Origin: Castanea sativa | Taxonomy: Eukaryota > Streptophyta > Magnoliopsida > Fagales > Fagaceae | NCBI RefSeq assembly: GCF_040712315.1 | Contig: NC_134013.1 | Location: 9,707,001-9,771,000 of the forward strand | Direction: 5' to 3' | Length of the DNA stretch: 64,000 bases | Part shown: in pieces, positions 21,950-34,440 of the stretch | Numbering within the stretch: position 1 is the stretch's first letter | Layout: every line of letters begins with the position of its first letter | Notes under the pieces: generated by a model | The model's database searches: none | What the model saw: the letters and a program-made list of their open reading frames with translations, nothing else | Told to the model about the DNA's origin: nothing | Position numbers and translations under genes: made by a program

Positions 21950-23102
21950 TTATATTTATTTAAAACTGGGCAAGACCAAAGACTCGTGGGATTTACGTGG
22001 ATGTTCGGGTGTGACGCACGCCGCCACAATGAGACAATTCTATTCGCGTTCTCAACGCGTGGATTCTCCGTGGGAGCGCAAAGTTCGTTCGGGTTGCTGC
22101 CAACTCAGCTGCACTTTTTTTATTTTAAAAACATTATTATATTTTGGGTGGGATACTCACGAAAAGGACCTGTAAAGATACTGCATCTCTGGCCGGCTAG
22201 ATCTATTATTGAGTTTTCAGCCCAATAATGAAGTGGGTTTGCTTGGGCCTCTCTTTTTAGTTTTGAAAAGCCTGACGTGTACCTGAAATGATGCCCATCA
22301 CTTTAATATCATATTAAGATCTTTGTTGTAAGTAATGTAAGATCGTCTCCATTTAAGAAGATAATGTAATATATTTTGTAATTTTAGATCAAGGTAATAT
22401 TAAAAAAAAAAATTAAATGAACCAAACACCTTAATGTGACATTAAGGTAATGTGTATTACATTAAGGATACAGCATGACAAACCAAATGTGTAAGAAGAG
22501 GGTTTTCAATTTTACAAGTGATTTGGACGCTGGTCCTTTAAATTCATGGATACCTATGAAATATGAATGGGCAAAATGGGCTTTGTATGCCCACTAGTAC
22601 TGGCAATTGTTTTTGGTTTTGGGTCGGGGGATGGCGGCCTTTTCTTGCTCAAATTTATCAGCTACTTTGGTTCAATGTTATAGAATTGAATATGGCCCTA
22701 TTTAGCCCAATTCTCATGCACCAATCGGCCCTTAAGATTGTGAATTAATTACATCCCACTGGCCTATTAGAAAAAAGTTGTTGACCCATCTTAACTCTTT
22801 TTGTTGGTTTAGGTATAAGCTCATAATGAGTCCCCCCTCCCCCCCCACCAAAAAGAAGTAAAACAAAAGAAAAGGCCCATTATAAGTTGGACTTTTACAA
22901 ATACTACCCTTAAAATTGTTAATTTAGTAGATGGATTTTCGATTTGAATAATTACCCTTAAACTTTATGTTTGTGACATATCAAAAGATTCAAAACATCT
23001 GTTAATATTTTTTGCTAATACCTAATAGGTTTTTTTTTTTTTTTTTTTTTGGTTTCTCACAGTATATTTCCAAAGTTTTCAACTAAAGACTAATCACTTT
23101 TC
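21950..23102. other. Intergenic, no gene assigned
   Basis: Open frames at 21986-22228 and 22563-22748 (plus) have no recognisable similarity. A region near 22300-22470 rich in taatgt/attaag repeats may be a degraded MITE. A T-run lies at about 23030-23051. Confidence 0.35.
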
Positions 23103-23252
23103 GTGACGGGTGAGTCCTAGTGGGGTAAATAACTGGCCTAAGGAGTTTTTTCAAAGTGCAGGTACGTGGACTCGAATTGGGGAGCACACCCAATCGAACC
23201 TGAGACAAGCACTTTGAGACCAAGTGCCCACCACTTGGCCAACCCACCTAAG
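23103..23252 (-). mobile_element. tRNA-derived SINE
   Basis: On the minus strand the unit reads aggtgggttggccaagtggt (A-box region, 23230-23249) then ctcaggttcgattgggtg (B-box, 23186-23204), a good match to the tRNA-like TGGCCNAGTGG / GGTTCGA boxes at normal spacing. A related tail runs to about 23103. Confidence 0.6.
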
Positions 23253-25766
23253 TTCTAACAGGTTTAATGATGCAATATATATAGGGTAGTAATGACATTT
23301 CAAAATTATATGTGATGTGTTAGAACCTGTGCACTTCACATTAATTTTCAGTAATATCAATATGTAATGAAAAACTCTAACAAAATGTCTAATTTGTCAT
23401 AGATCAAAAGCGAAAAGTTGGTAGAGTTCATGTTTCATTTAGTACAAGAATTAAGAAAGATTTAATTTAGAATCTTAGATAGATAATTCGTGGGTAGAAA
23501 TTTTCGCATGCCATTGTATCATAAACTTTGTCCTATTTTCAAAAACATATAGCATTTTTTTAATGAATATTGAGTAAAAACCCACAGGCCACAAGAGATA
23601 GAAATATATCAAAATTTGTATGGTTTTTAATACTTAATCATATAATTTGTATTTCCATTATGTAATTTTTTTGGGGGACATAAGATATAATTGATAAACT
23701 CATTTGTTAATGGCTGATCTATTATTAATACTTTCCAAATGCTTTGCTAATTTTTTTTGTATATAAAATTTTTCAATGCTCTAAAAGTAATGTTATATGG
23801 TCTAAGACTCACATACATAGTAAATCTCATCATAAATTTAAGTATTTAAGTAATGAAACCCTGTGATGTGGACCGATGCGAAGTTACTGTACTTCTTTTG
23901 TTGCAATGGCCATGGATGATCCACAAGGAGGTGCTTCAATAAACTATGACAAATGTTGACTATTTCATCTATTGTCACTTGTCAGCACTAGTCCATGACC
24001 AAAAAAGATAGAATTATTATGTGAATTCAAAATAAAAATATTTGTTATATATTTATTTAATTTTTTGTGCTTATTATTTCTTTGTTTATCTATTCCTTGG
24101 CTATGTTTATTGTCTTCATTTGGAAAAATGACACGGTGCGCATTTGGTTCAGTGTTTTGAGCCCAAATACACAATTTCAAAAAGCTGAACTGAACTCATT
24201 GCTATATCTTGTCAATTTGTTATGGAGATAATAGTAGATGCATCAATGGTATGTGAGTTTCTAAAATGTTCACAGACATTGTTTTATGCTGCAGTTGCTC
24301 GCATAATTCAAACACAAATTGCGGGCGACAAATTAAAGCACCCTGACGCGATGGATGAGCTAAATGAAAAGGAAGAAAATGACATTATCACCAATATTGC
24401 GGGGACATGTTGAAGTCACCCGGCAAGGCAGGATTTACAGTTTTGTCTCTTAGATTGCCGAAAGTCCCATGCCGATGATGCAATGAGCCAATGACTCGTC
24501 ATCCATGAAATCAGAAAGAGATTTGACATTGTTGCTCAGCTTATATATGAAACAATATGACAAAGTCATCGAATAATGAAGCCATTAGTTTAATGTTTAT
24601 TGCTGAACATTTGTTACTATCATTCTATATGTTCTGTTGTCTTCTTCTTCTTTCATCTCGTGTTTGGACTTTGGCCTCTTCCATATTATTAGCCCTTAAA
24701 TTTTGGGATTCTTTGCAAAGCATTAAACAATAAGGTATGCATGCCATTATTTCAGGCTTTCAGCCACAATTTCTGACCATTATTTGTGTAGACTAGGCTA
24801 AGCTTGTTTTGTGTGAGCTGCTCAAGTTTCTATAAATAATCATTGCACAATCCCAAGGGATTTGATTTAGAAATTTTCAAGGTATCAAGAGATTCATAGG
24901 GTCCTCCAAGGCTAGGTTGGAAGATTACACGTGTTCAATAAATAATTAGATGCTTGAAGAAGTTTAGATACTCACGTTAATTAAAGAAAAAAAAAAAGTA
25001 TGTAGAGTGTACTATGCATTCAAATTCAATTACGAAGAAAGAATCAAATATTAGACTAGGATATTGATAACTCAGTGTATATTTGAGACTAGATTAAAAA
25101 TTACTCTTTTTAATTTTTTAATTTTGATGTACACCTTTTTAAAATTTTTTTTTTTGTACTTGTTCTTTTTACATTTCAAAATATAAATATACTTGAAAGA
25201 AATTAATAAATTGTTCACACACTCAATATTTAGCTTCAAAGATCACATCCGAATCTGATGGTTATTTTCTGCTTTTTCAGGCTGTGAAAGTCACATGGGC
25301 CCGGGCCAACAAACATGTGTACCCTTCATGGAAGGTATTTCTTTATTAGTCCAATAAAAACTTACCATGTCTATCTCCAAAATCCTATTTGACTTCATTT
25401 CAGTTTTTTTTTTTTTTTTTTTTTTTGGGCAAGAGTCAATAAAGATGTCCTAACGATTTAATTAGCTTAATTAATGCTAGATTTAGCGTAAATTCTTAAT
25501 AATAATAATAAATTAATAAATCCTTTTAAGGGACAAAGTAGAAGACATGATATAAAATAAATGATAAATATTAGAAGATATGCTTCGAAGTGACCACCAA
25601 CAAAGTGTCACGTTCGATCCTAGATTTTTTGAGATGACACTATCTTTCATGTGGATCTATAAAGTAGCCTAGTAGTGGCCACTAGTGCCCTTCTTCTTCT
25701 TCTCATTGGCTGGAGACCCTAGTGGGTTTATTTATATTTAATTCTACTCGAATAGATCCATTCATT
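23253..25766. other. Intergenic, no gene assigned
   Basis: A 63-aa plus-strand frame (24222-24413) looks more protein-like than its neighbours (it contains KHPDAMDELNEKEENDII) but I do not recognise it and no splice partners are seen; it may be a gene relic. Otherwise AT-rich, with T-runs near 25147 and 25404. Confidence 0.35.
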
Positions 25767-25781
25767 GAAAATAGTACAAGA

Positions 25782-26046
25782 GTTGATTGCAGGTCTCTAC
25801 TGGCCAGATTTCCTCATTCCAAGTTGCAGCATGTGTATCGAGAAGCCAATAGATATGCAAATGCCCTTACTAGGAGAGGATGTGCTATGTAGAAAGATTA
25901 TGTTGTTTTTTATATTTCCCCATCTGATGAGATTTCATCATTAGTTTACTCTAATGTAAATGGGGAGAGCGTTTGTAGGCTTACTGCCACTAACTTAGCT
26001 ATTTTGGCCTCTTAGTTTAATGAATATTCTGTTTAACCAAAAAAAA
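25782..26046 (+). mobile_element. 5'-truncated L1-type LINE, 3' end with poly-A
   Basis: The insert is bounded by a perfect 15-bp target duplication gaaaatagtacaaga (25767-25781 and 26047-26061) and ends in an A-rich tail (about 26037-26046), the signature of target-primed reverse transcription. Its start encodes the tail of a plant LINE RNase H domain (VYREANRYANALTRRG, about 25826-25876), followed by a stop and a 3' UTR. Only the last ~265 bp were inserted. Confidence 0.85.
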
Positions 26047-26352
26047 GAAAATAGTACAAGACCATTACTCTTGTTTCTTAAATATGGTAATGGCAAATTC
26101 GTAGGTAGACAGAAAAATTAAAGCTATATAGTACACTTATATATATTTTTGCATTATCCCACATATATTTTTATATTAATTAATTGACATTTCATTTTAT
26201 TTACTTTTTAAGGGTCTAGTGAATACAAATCATTATGTATATACACACACGTAATTGGAGCTTTGAGTTTTTACTAATATTTATTATTGACATAAGACCA
26301 CTTTTCATTGCAAATAACTAACCGGTGTCTTTAGCTTGATAATAAGAGCTAT

Positions 26353-27015
26353 TATAAGGACCGAAAGTTCTACCAGCCCAAGCCCACTTAGAATAGTGAG
26401 CTTGTAGGGTTCAACCTTGATGGAATCAAATAACAAGAGAGGGCTTAGCCTGAGGATGAGAATAAGGGAGGAAGGCTTCGTTTTACAAAATATGTAACTC
26501 AGTGTATAAATACAAGCTTACCTGAGGAGGCCAAAATTACATGTTCTTCTCTCAATGTTCTCCTCTCTATGATATTTTTTTGTCAGGATCATTTTCTTTG
26601 GAAACCTTCTTTTCCTTATATACTATCCCCTACTTTACATCTTGACCATCCATTCCTTTCTAACTAGCATCCTCTCATGACACTTGTCTCTTTTTACATT
26701 TGAAGAAGGTGGTGGAATGAGTCTGTTTAGCTGTGACTTGCAATGTTCAGGTCACTTCCTCATCAATGCAGTTAATAAAACTGTTGCCCACCATTTAATG
26801 TGGAGGCTACAGGCTACCCTAAACTAGAAACTTCCCCTATGACCTCTAATTCCCTCTCATCAAATTTCTCCTCCCACTTGGAACACGTCAAAGTCCTACT
26901 TATCTCTTCCTCTCCCCGAGCAACCTTCCTCCTCAAGCCCATGGCCCGTGGCATTCCCCCCCCCCCCCTTACACTATGACTCTTCAACTTCATCCTCGAC
27001 CCTAGGGCACCCACA
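26353..27015 (-). repeat. 3' LTR of the Tat element
   Basis: 663 bp, ends TATAAGGACC...GCACCCACA on the plus strand. Compared with the 5' LTR it lacks about 30 bp after gggttcaacc and has a C-run (26956-26969). The minus-strand end TTATA in both LTRs departs from the usual CA. Confidence 0.85.
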
Positions 27016-27032
27016 ATAACCCCTTAAAACTT
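27016..27032 (-). other. Possible polypurine tract
   Basis: Minus-strand AAGTTTTAAGGGGTTAT just inside the 3' LTR, where plus-strand priming is expected. The tract is weak (T-interrupted), in line with decay. Confidence 0.4.
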
Positions 27033-27444
27033 TTGCTATTAACCCTGAGGTAAAAGCAAAGTTTTAGTTACACGAGCTAGCTATACACGTGCCATGCGCA
27101 TTCCCACGTGGTAACGTCCTTTTACCTATCTCCAGCACGATCATGACGCTTCAGAATCCACGATCTCACATTTACGGCGTTAGGCGGCTGCCTGTCTCCT
27201 TATGTTCTACGGCTCGATCAGGATCGTACGACCCTTATTTTCCTTCATTTATGAGCAGGAAATTTACCGCCCAATTTTTACCCTTATAAAAGGAGGACAT
27301 GGAGCTGGCTGAAGCTCATTTACGTATTCTGGCAAACTAAATTGAAGCAAGCTCGCGAGGATAATCTGTCCCTTTGCTCGTAAGTGTGTTCCTTCTCCTG
27401 TTTCTTTCTTTACACAAATTCATTCTTTTACGCCATAAAATTCC

Positions 27445-29850
27445 ATGGGTAGATATGCTAAGTTAGTGGATACTCCCGAGGCTAGGGTAGTCTTTAGGGC
27501 TTAGTTTAGGATTCTCGACGGTGTCGAAATCTGACACTGTGAATACGGTGAATGGCTAGTCTTGAACAGGCCTCCTGAATCTGTGGTCATTCCTATGATC
27601 GCCTTCATAGAAGGTAGGATGGAATTTCCCATGGGAAGGGTTACTAGGGACTACCTAATAAACTATAGGCTAACCCTCACCCAATACTCCCCCAACATTT
27701 TTAGGGTCCTCGGGTGTGTAGATGCGCTGAATAGGAAAATAGGGACCAACTTTACCTGGCATGACGTAAACTAGTTATACAATTGCCAGAAAGGGGAAAA
27801 AATTAAATATTACATCAAATGTAAAGTCCCTTCTGTCAGGTTAATCTCCTATCTACCTGACTTAAGCAAGGGTATGGACGAGGACTTCCTCATCGTATCA
27901 GGAGATTGGCACGATGGACTGCATTGTCCCACCTAAGAAGGCGAACCAGGTAGGGTTCTTGAGGACTATAGATGCATATAGGACGTTACCTAATTTTTTC
28001 AATGCAAACATTTTCTTTTTTGCTTTGTTTTTTACTCATAATTCTTACTGTTTTCCTCAGTAGACGAATACCACATTGCCCCCAGCCAAGCATCTAGTGA
28101 ACTTCAAGGACTTGAACTAGATACTCAGATCAGAGATCTTCCTACACAAGGACAGTCAACTCTGGGCTGCCCACGTCATCCTAGGATACAAGCCATCCAC
28201 CAAGCGTTTTCAGAGCCTGAAGAATGTTATTAAAGCCAAGGACGCTCGGTTGGCTTTAATAGACGTAGCCGTCCCAGGCTTCTTGATATCCAAACCTCCT
28301 CTAGAAGGAACTCAAGACACCCAACTTCCAACCTCCTTAGCTGCCAGGCTCCTCTACTCCCAAGAACCACCCATCCCATCAAATGACGAGGCCAAGGAGG
28401 CCACCCCCGAACCTGCCCACCAGGAAGTCACTAACAAGGACTTTGAGGTCTTCTATCAACAAGAAGACCTCGAAGACGCTCCCAGAACCTCACGCAAAAG
28501 TCTAAAACTCGCACAAGTTAGTGTCAACCAAGAGGCTACAAACACCCCAGAAGGCATGGGATTTGAAGAAAAAATGCCCGACTTGCTTGCCCTGCTTACT
28601 GTGCAAGCTGGGGGTTCCTCCCCAACGGTGCCAATACTGACCCGGCCACCTACTCCCGCCCCCACACGCACCTCTTCTATGGACGCCACTAATAAGAAAT
28701 GGAAAAGGGCACAAGAAGGCAAGGGCATTGATGGTGCCAAAGAGAGAGTGGTCTCCCAATCCTCCTATCAGCCCCCTGCCAAGAAAGCTCGGACAAGGAG
28801 AGGGCCTTAAAAGTAGTCTTCTACTGGGACTTCCAAGGAGCTTGGGGGAGACCAGCCCAAGAAACCTTCCATCTGGAGGCCCCTCTTCACTCTCAATTTT
28901 GACAACCCAGTGCTAGACAATGCCAACTTGAGGGATCCCCAAAAGGGAAGCTCAGGCTTGGTGGTCGAGTGCCTGGAGAAGGCTCTATGCCTACCAGAGG
29001 ATATGGCCGAGCTGAGGTCATTTAGGAAGCGTGAAGTCTTCCTGTCCTTAAAACAAGACTTAGCCAAGGTACGTGTCCACTTTCCTTAGCTTACAACATT
29101 AACTTGTAGAAGTTTAACCCAATACTAACGTTCCTTTTTTTTTTTTTTTTAGTCTGTCTAAGCTTCCTTTGTAGGCGAAGAGTGGGTAGACCACTCTTTA
29201 GACTTGGCAAAAAAGCTAAGAATAAGTTAAAGGCTACCAAGAAGGCCCACGAGGATGCAGACAAGAAGCTCAAGGAGACTCTTGCCTAGCTAACCGAGGT
29301 GGAGAAGACTCACAGGAATGTTGAGTCCACCTTCAAGGGATACCAGAAACAGGTAGTTGATGCCTTAGAGGCTCAAAAAAAAGCTAAGAATAAAATGTCT
29401 GTCACCGTGGTGGAGTTAAAGTAGACCAAGAAGCGGCTGAAGGCTAAGGAGGCAGAGATGTCCCAGAGCGAGCAGGCAGCCTATGACACGGGCATGACCA
29501 AGGCATCTAAAAGCCTAACTGCTCAACTCAGGATGTTGCTCAGGCCTTTTGCAAGGAGGTGTGGGGCCAAGCACTAAGTGCTGCTGTGGTTAGTATCGAA
29601 TTAGAGCTCAAGGCTACTGATAGGATATACTACCCCCTGCCTGGCATTTGGCTCCCACGCCTCCACAGCCCCTAGCAGATCCCAACTCTGCTCCTCCTTC
29701 CTCCTTAGACCAACCTGCATCTACTCCCTCTGCTACCCTTACCAAAGATAAAGAAAAAAAGCAGCCCCTTTTAGACAACGAGGTGGACGTAGAGGTGGAG
29801 GAGGCAATAGATGTGACCCAACAGAAGAAGAAGAAGAAGAAAGAGAAATA
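27445..29850 (+). pseudogene. Antisense extra gene (aORF) of the Tat element, broken
   Basis: A multi-exon coding remnant lies between integrase and 3' LTR but on the opposite strand to gag-pol. Exon 1 starts at ATG 27445 and reads through two stops (TAG, TGA) into a conserved-looking block at 27562-27774 (RPPESVVIPMIAFIEGRMEF, then LTLTQYSPNIFR). A likely intron is 27951-28062 (CCAG|GTAGGG ... CCTCAG). Exon 2 has a 186-aa open stretch (28250-28810), Pro/Glu/Lys-rich and nuclear-protein-like. A second likely intron starts at 29070 (AAG|GTACGT) and ends in the T-run near 29152. The last part (29200-29530) is a Lys/Glu-rich coiled coil with stops. The first block resembles the plant 'putative gypsy type transposon' family (Transposase_28) known from antisense frames of Tat elements. 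Function is unknown. Confidence 0.75.
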
Positions 29851-30370
29851 ATAGAAGAAGAAGGGAAGGAAAGGAAAAGAGACCTCAGCCTAACTCCACT
29901 TTGGACTTAAAAAGGAAAAAGCCATTTTTGTAACTAGGCCCAAGTGTATCTGATGCCTTTTATCTTGTACTTAATTTCTTACAAATCAATGAGAAGGACT
30001 TAGAATTTATTTACTACTTCTTTAATCATCCAATTCATACTTGTCATTTTATATAATGTATGTTTGCCCATTCCTTACAATGGTACGTCTATACTAACTA
30101 AAAATTCATTCATGGAACATTCCCAATCCCTCTGTCTAACCAAGAAGAACTTGCACTACAATCAACAGACTAACTTGCAAAACTTAAGAAAAACTCCAAC
30201 ATTATATTAAATTACAAATGAAATTTCAAAGCAAAGTCTTGGGCATTGACCTTGGTGCCCAAGATAGTAAACTAGTTACTTTATTTCATCATCCATGATC
30301 CGAGGAGTTGCATCAAGGCCAACTTCTACACAACACTAGAGAGTCTTTCCTAGATTCATCACTTGCCCCC

Positions 30371-30770
30371 GGACTTGTGACCCGAGGAGTCAAACAAGAC
30401 CTAGGTTTTGTTTAACACTTAGAATATTTCATGCAATGTTAATTTACTCTAGGTATGTGACTCGAGAGTCCGAACAAGACCTAGGTTCTGTTTAACACTT
30501 AAAATATTTCATGCAATGTTAATTTACCCTAGGCTTGTGACCTGAGGAGCCAAACAAAGCCTAGGTTCTGTTTAACACTTAGAATATTTCATGCAATGTT
30601 AATTTACCCTAGGCTTGTGATCCAAGTAGCCGAACAAGACCCAGGTTCTGTTTAACACTTAGAATATTTCATACAATGTTAATTTACTCTAGGCTTGTGA
30701 CCCAAGGAGCGGAACAAGGCCTAGGTTTTGTTTAACACTTAGAATATTTCATTGAATGATTATTTCAGCA
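30371..30770. repeat. Five exact 80-bp tandem units in the Tat element
   Basis: The phrase c(t/c)aggtt(t/c)tgtttaacactt recurs at 30401, 30481, 30561, 30641 and 30721, a constant 80-bp period with no indels. Each unit also holds ggcttgtgacccgaggagcc and gaatatttcatgcaatgtt. It lies between integrase and the antisense gene, the hypervariable 3' region of Tat/Ogre-type elements. Confidence 0.95.
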
Positions 30771-30897
30771 AATACATCCACAATGAGACAGAACTACTCA
30801 AGACATGAATGGTAAAGGAATTCATAGCATTAATAGTAATAACATTGTAGATTGTTTACATTCCAAGGACGTGAAATTACATTTTCATCCAAATCTT

Positions 30898-32012
30898 CTA
30901 AGTAATAAGCCCCAATGCCAGCAACGGAAGTGATCCTATATGACCTTTCCCAACCCAAGCAAGGTTCTTTGCTGTCTCTACCACTTTCCTTAAGACCAGG
31001 TCCCCTGCAGCTAATGGTCTAGACTTTACCCCCTTGTCATACCCTTGTTTATGTTTCTGCCGATAATATGTCATCTTTACCGTTACCACCTCTCTTCTTT
31101 CCTCGGCCACATCCAAATGTCTAGGAGTGAACAGTTGTTCTCTACAACATTGAACTGATCAGTTCTCAAAGTTAAGAATTCTGACTCAAGAAGGATCACT
31201 GCCTCTTCCCCATAAGTCATTGAAAAAGAAGTTTCCCCCGTTGACCTTTAGGGTGTGGTACGATAGGTCCACAATACATGGGGCAATTCATCCACCCATT
31301 TTCCTTTAGCATCGTCCAATCTTTTTTTCAGTCCAAATACTATAACTTTATTGGTGGTCTTGGCCTGGCCATTCCCCTGAGGATAGGCAGGTGTAGAATG
31401 TCTGTTCCTAATCCCTAGTTCCCCATAATATCTTCAAAAGGCTTTACTGTAAAATTGAAGACCATTATCCGAGATCAGTGTGTGAGGAACTCCAAATCTT
31501 ATGACAATATTACTCTAGATGAACCTGTTAGCATCCACCTCCCTGATATTAGCAAGTGGCTTAGTTTCCACCCATTTGGTAAAGTAGTCCGTGCCGACGA
31601 GGAGCCATCTTCGGTTCCCTATAGCTCAAGGAAATTGTCTTACTATATCCAAGCTCCACTGAACGAATGGCCAAGGGCTATATAATGGATTCAGGACTCC
31701 CCCTAGCTAATGAATATTTAAGGCATACCTCTGACATTGTTCATATTTCTTCACATAATCCTGGGAGGTTTTTGGAATGCCAGGCCACCAGTATCCCTGG
31801 GTGAGGGCCCTATGCACCAACGACCCACCCCCTGTATGACTTCCACATATGCCTTCATGTAACTCTTCCAACAAAGGCTCCACTGCCTCTGGGTGTACAC
31901 ACAACAAATATGGTCCTGAATGAGAATTCCTATACAACTTTTGTTCTTCAGATAGCCAATAGCGAGGAGCGCTTCTACACACCTTCTTTGCCTCACCCTT
32001 GTCCTCAGGCAA
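30898..32012 (-). pseudogene. Integrase domain remnant (Tat element)
   Basis: The N-terminal zinc-binding part is at 32012-31707 (HEGICGSHTGGGSLVHRALT, then YWWPGI and the C..C pair, of which the second Cys is replaced). The core follows at 31690-31250 in broken frames: DYFTKWVETKPLANI, SDNGLQF, and [13 protein letters not shown]. In the last motif the catalytic Glu of the usual NGQAE is Lys, from a GAG-to-AAG change. The C-terminal part (31116-30898) includes KQGYDKGVKSRPLAAGDLVL, as in Tat integrases. It cannot be active. Confidence 0.85.
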
Positions 32013-32018
32013 TAACCC

Positions 32019-32732
32019 CTACTTCAGAAAGGTCATTATGGGGTCCATCCAGCTTATCCCCACATGGAAACTATGCACCCCGACCAAGGATACACTCATG
32101 AGATTTGAACTATCCATATCCTCAACAGCAACAACCCTAGGAAGACTTGACCCCAGAGAAGTTGCTAGCATTGCCAAAGAAACTACATGAGAGTTTTGCC
32201 CCCTAGGGATTTGTTTCAAAACAAAACCCTTAAACTGAGCCCAAGCATGTTGTACTTTAGCAAGGTATCCCTGCATCATCTCATCCCGAGCTTCAAACTC
32301 TCCATTAACCTGGCCCACCACCAACCTAGAATCAGAATACAATTCCACTACATCTTTAAATAATTGCCTGACCATAGCTACTCCTACTAACAAAGCTTCG
32401 TACTCGGCCTCGTTGTTAGTAGCTAGGAAACCCAGTCGTAACGACCTCTCCATTATCATCTTCTCAGAAGTGATTAACACAATTCCTACCCTTACTCCCT
32501 TTCGGTTAGAGGCTTCATCTATATAGATCTTCCAAGGGGGGACAATGACAGCCAATGTGGCCATTGCCTCCAATGCTCTTTCTTCCTTTTCTATTGTACC
32601 CTCGGTGAATTCCGCCATGAAATCGGCTAGGATTTGCCATTTTATGGCAGTCCGAGGTATGTACTTGACATCATAGGCTCCGAGCACAGTTCCCCATTTA
32701 GCAATCCTGCCCGTATAGTCTGATTTCCTCAA
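32019..32732 (-). pseudogene. Second (archaeal-type) RNase H domain of the Tat element
   Basis: A 237-aa open stretch. YIDEASNRKGVRVGIVLI is the first catalytic strand (usual Asp-Gly-Ser changed to Asp-Glu-Ala), then LGFLATNNEAEYEALLVG with the catalytic Glu, and ELYSDSRLVVGQVNGE with the Asp. This extra RNase H next to integrase is a marker of the Tat lineage. The longest intact pol segment of the element. Confidence 0.85.
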
Positions 32733-32874
32733 AAGAGCTTGTAAAAGGAGCTAGGTGAGCACCACCACAATGTGAGCCTAGAAATAATGGGGAAGCTTCC
32801 TCGTGGCATGCACTATAGCCAACACTTCCTTCTCCAAGGGTAGATAACGTGTCTTAGCCTCCTGTAAGGATTTA

Positions 32875-33835
32875 CTAATACAGTAGACAGGCCTCTAGAC
32901 CCCCATCCATATTTCTAACCAAGACGAGACTGACAACATAGTCTTTAATTTCTAGGTATGCATACAACACTTCTTCCTTCTCAGGCCTGAAGAGTATTGG
33001 AGGACTTGATAAATACTGCTTGAGATCCTCAAAAGCCGCCTTCGTCCATTGAAAGTCCTTCCACTTGTGAAGAAGCTGAAAGGGGACGACACCTATCCGC
33101 AAAGCGAGAGATGAATCTATTTAAGGCGGCAGCCATTCCAATTAATTTTTGCACCTCTTTGGGATTTCGAGGAGGATATAAGCTGTTAATAACCTTAATT
33201 TGCTCGGGGTTGACTTCAATCCCGCAGTGAGTAATCATGTAGCCCAAAAATTTGCACTAGCTGACCCCAAAAAAACACTTGGAGGCATTCAGGCGTAACT
33301 TGTGCTTTCTAAGAACCGATAATGTCTCCCCCAAATCGGCCAAGTGCTCTTCTACTTGGGTGCTCTTTACTACCATGTCATCAATGTATACCTCCATATT
33401 CCTACCAAACTGTGACTCAAACATTCGTGTCACCATATTCTGATACGTGAATCCTTTATTCTTAAGGCCAAAGGGCATCACCCGATAATGGTAGTTCCCA
33501 TTAGGAGCGCGAAAGGCCGTCTTCTCCTGATCAGGTAATGATAAGGATATCTGATGGTAACCTTGGAAGGCGTCCAAGAAACTCATCCAAGGGTGTCCCA
33601 CCGTGACATCCACTAACTAGTCAATTCTAGGAACAAGGAAAGGGTCTTTGGGCAAACTTTATTTAAATTAGTGAAGTCCACACAAACTCACCACTTCTTG
33701 TTTTTCTTCTTAACTACCACAGTGTTGGCCAACCACTCGAGATAGAAAATCTCCTTAACGGCTCCAGCTTGCTTCAACTTGTTCACCTTAACCCTTACTG
33801 CCTCGAAATGATCTTTGGATGATCACCGAGGAGGC
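32875..33835 (-). pseudogene. Reverse transcriptase and first RNase H remnant (Tat element)
   Basis: Residues at 33613-33257 carry the RT core: [25 protein letters not shown] and the catalytic YIDDMVVKS. Then 33247-33029 gives the thumb (GIEVNPEQIKVI, NPKEVQKLIGMAAALNRFIS) and 33102-32875 the RNase H start (FQWTKAAFEDLKQYL). Frames shift between the pieces and stops interrupt them. Confidence 0.9.
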
Positions 33836-34440
33836 TATTTAAATGGCATAACCTTGGGATTAACATTCAGTTGGTGACATATAAATCCAGGGTCAATCCT
33901 TGGAACATCATAAGTACTCCATGCAAAGACATCAATGTCGGCCTCTAGAAATTTCACCAACTCTTCCTTTTTCAATGGTGGTAACTGAGATCCCACTTGG
34001 AAATAATGCTTCTGATCCAGTCCTATTACCACTTTCTCCAGCTCCTTGGTTAGCTCTCCTAACATCCCAACTTGCTGCCCCACCGTAAGGCCCTTTAATT
34101 GCTATGGGATTGGATCTTTAACCACCACAGTAGGATCTGAGGACTGCCGCATCATTACTGAAACCAAGAACTACCTAGTCGTGGCCTGGCTACCCACCAA
34201 TTCTCCCACCCTCTCCTGAGTAGGATACTTAACCTTCAGATGTAAGGTTGAGGACACAGCACCCATAGCGTGAAGCTAGGGCCTGGCTAGGATAACTATG
34301 TAGGGGGAAAAAGGCTCCACTACAATGAAGTTAACCTGCACCTCTTCATCCTCGGCATGTACTGGTAACCTTATCATTCCTCGGGAAACCACCATCCTAC
34401 CATCAAAGCCCACCAACGGCGAATCATACCTCTCTAGGTC

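Noticed and set aside
28456..28759. Minus-strand frames opposite the 186-aa antisense gene
   Set aside because: They lack coding features and mirror the plus-strand exon that has a recognisable structure.
30371..30770. CRISPR-like array
   Set aside because: The units are contiguous 80-bp tandem repeats with no unique spacers, in a eukaryotic retrotransposon.
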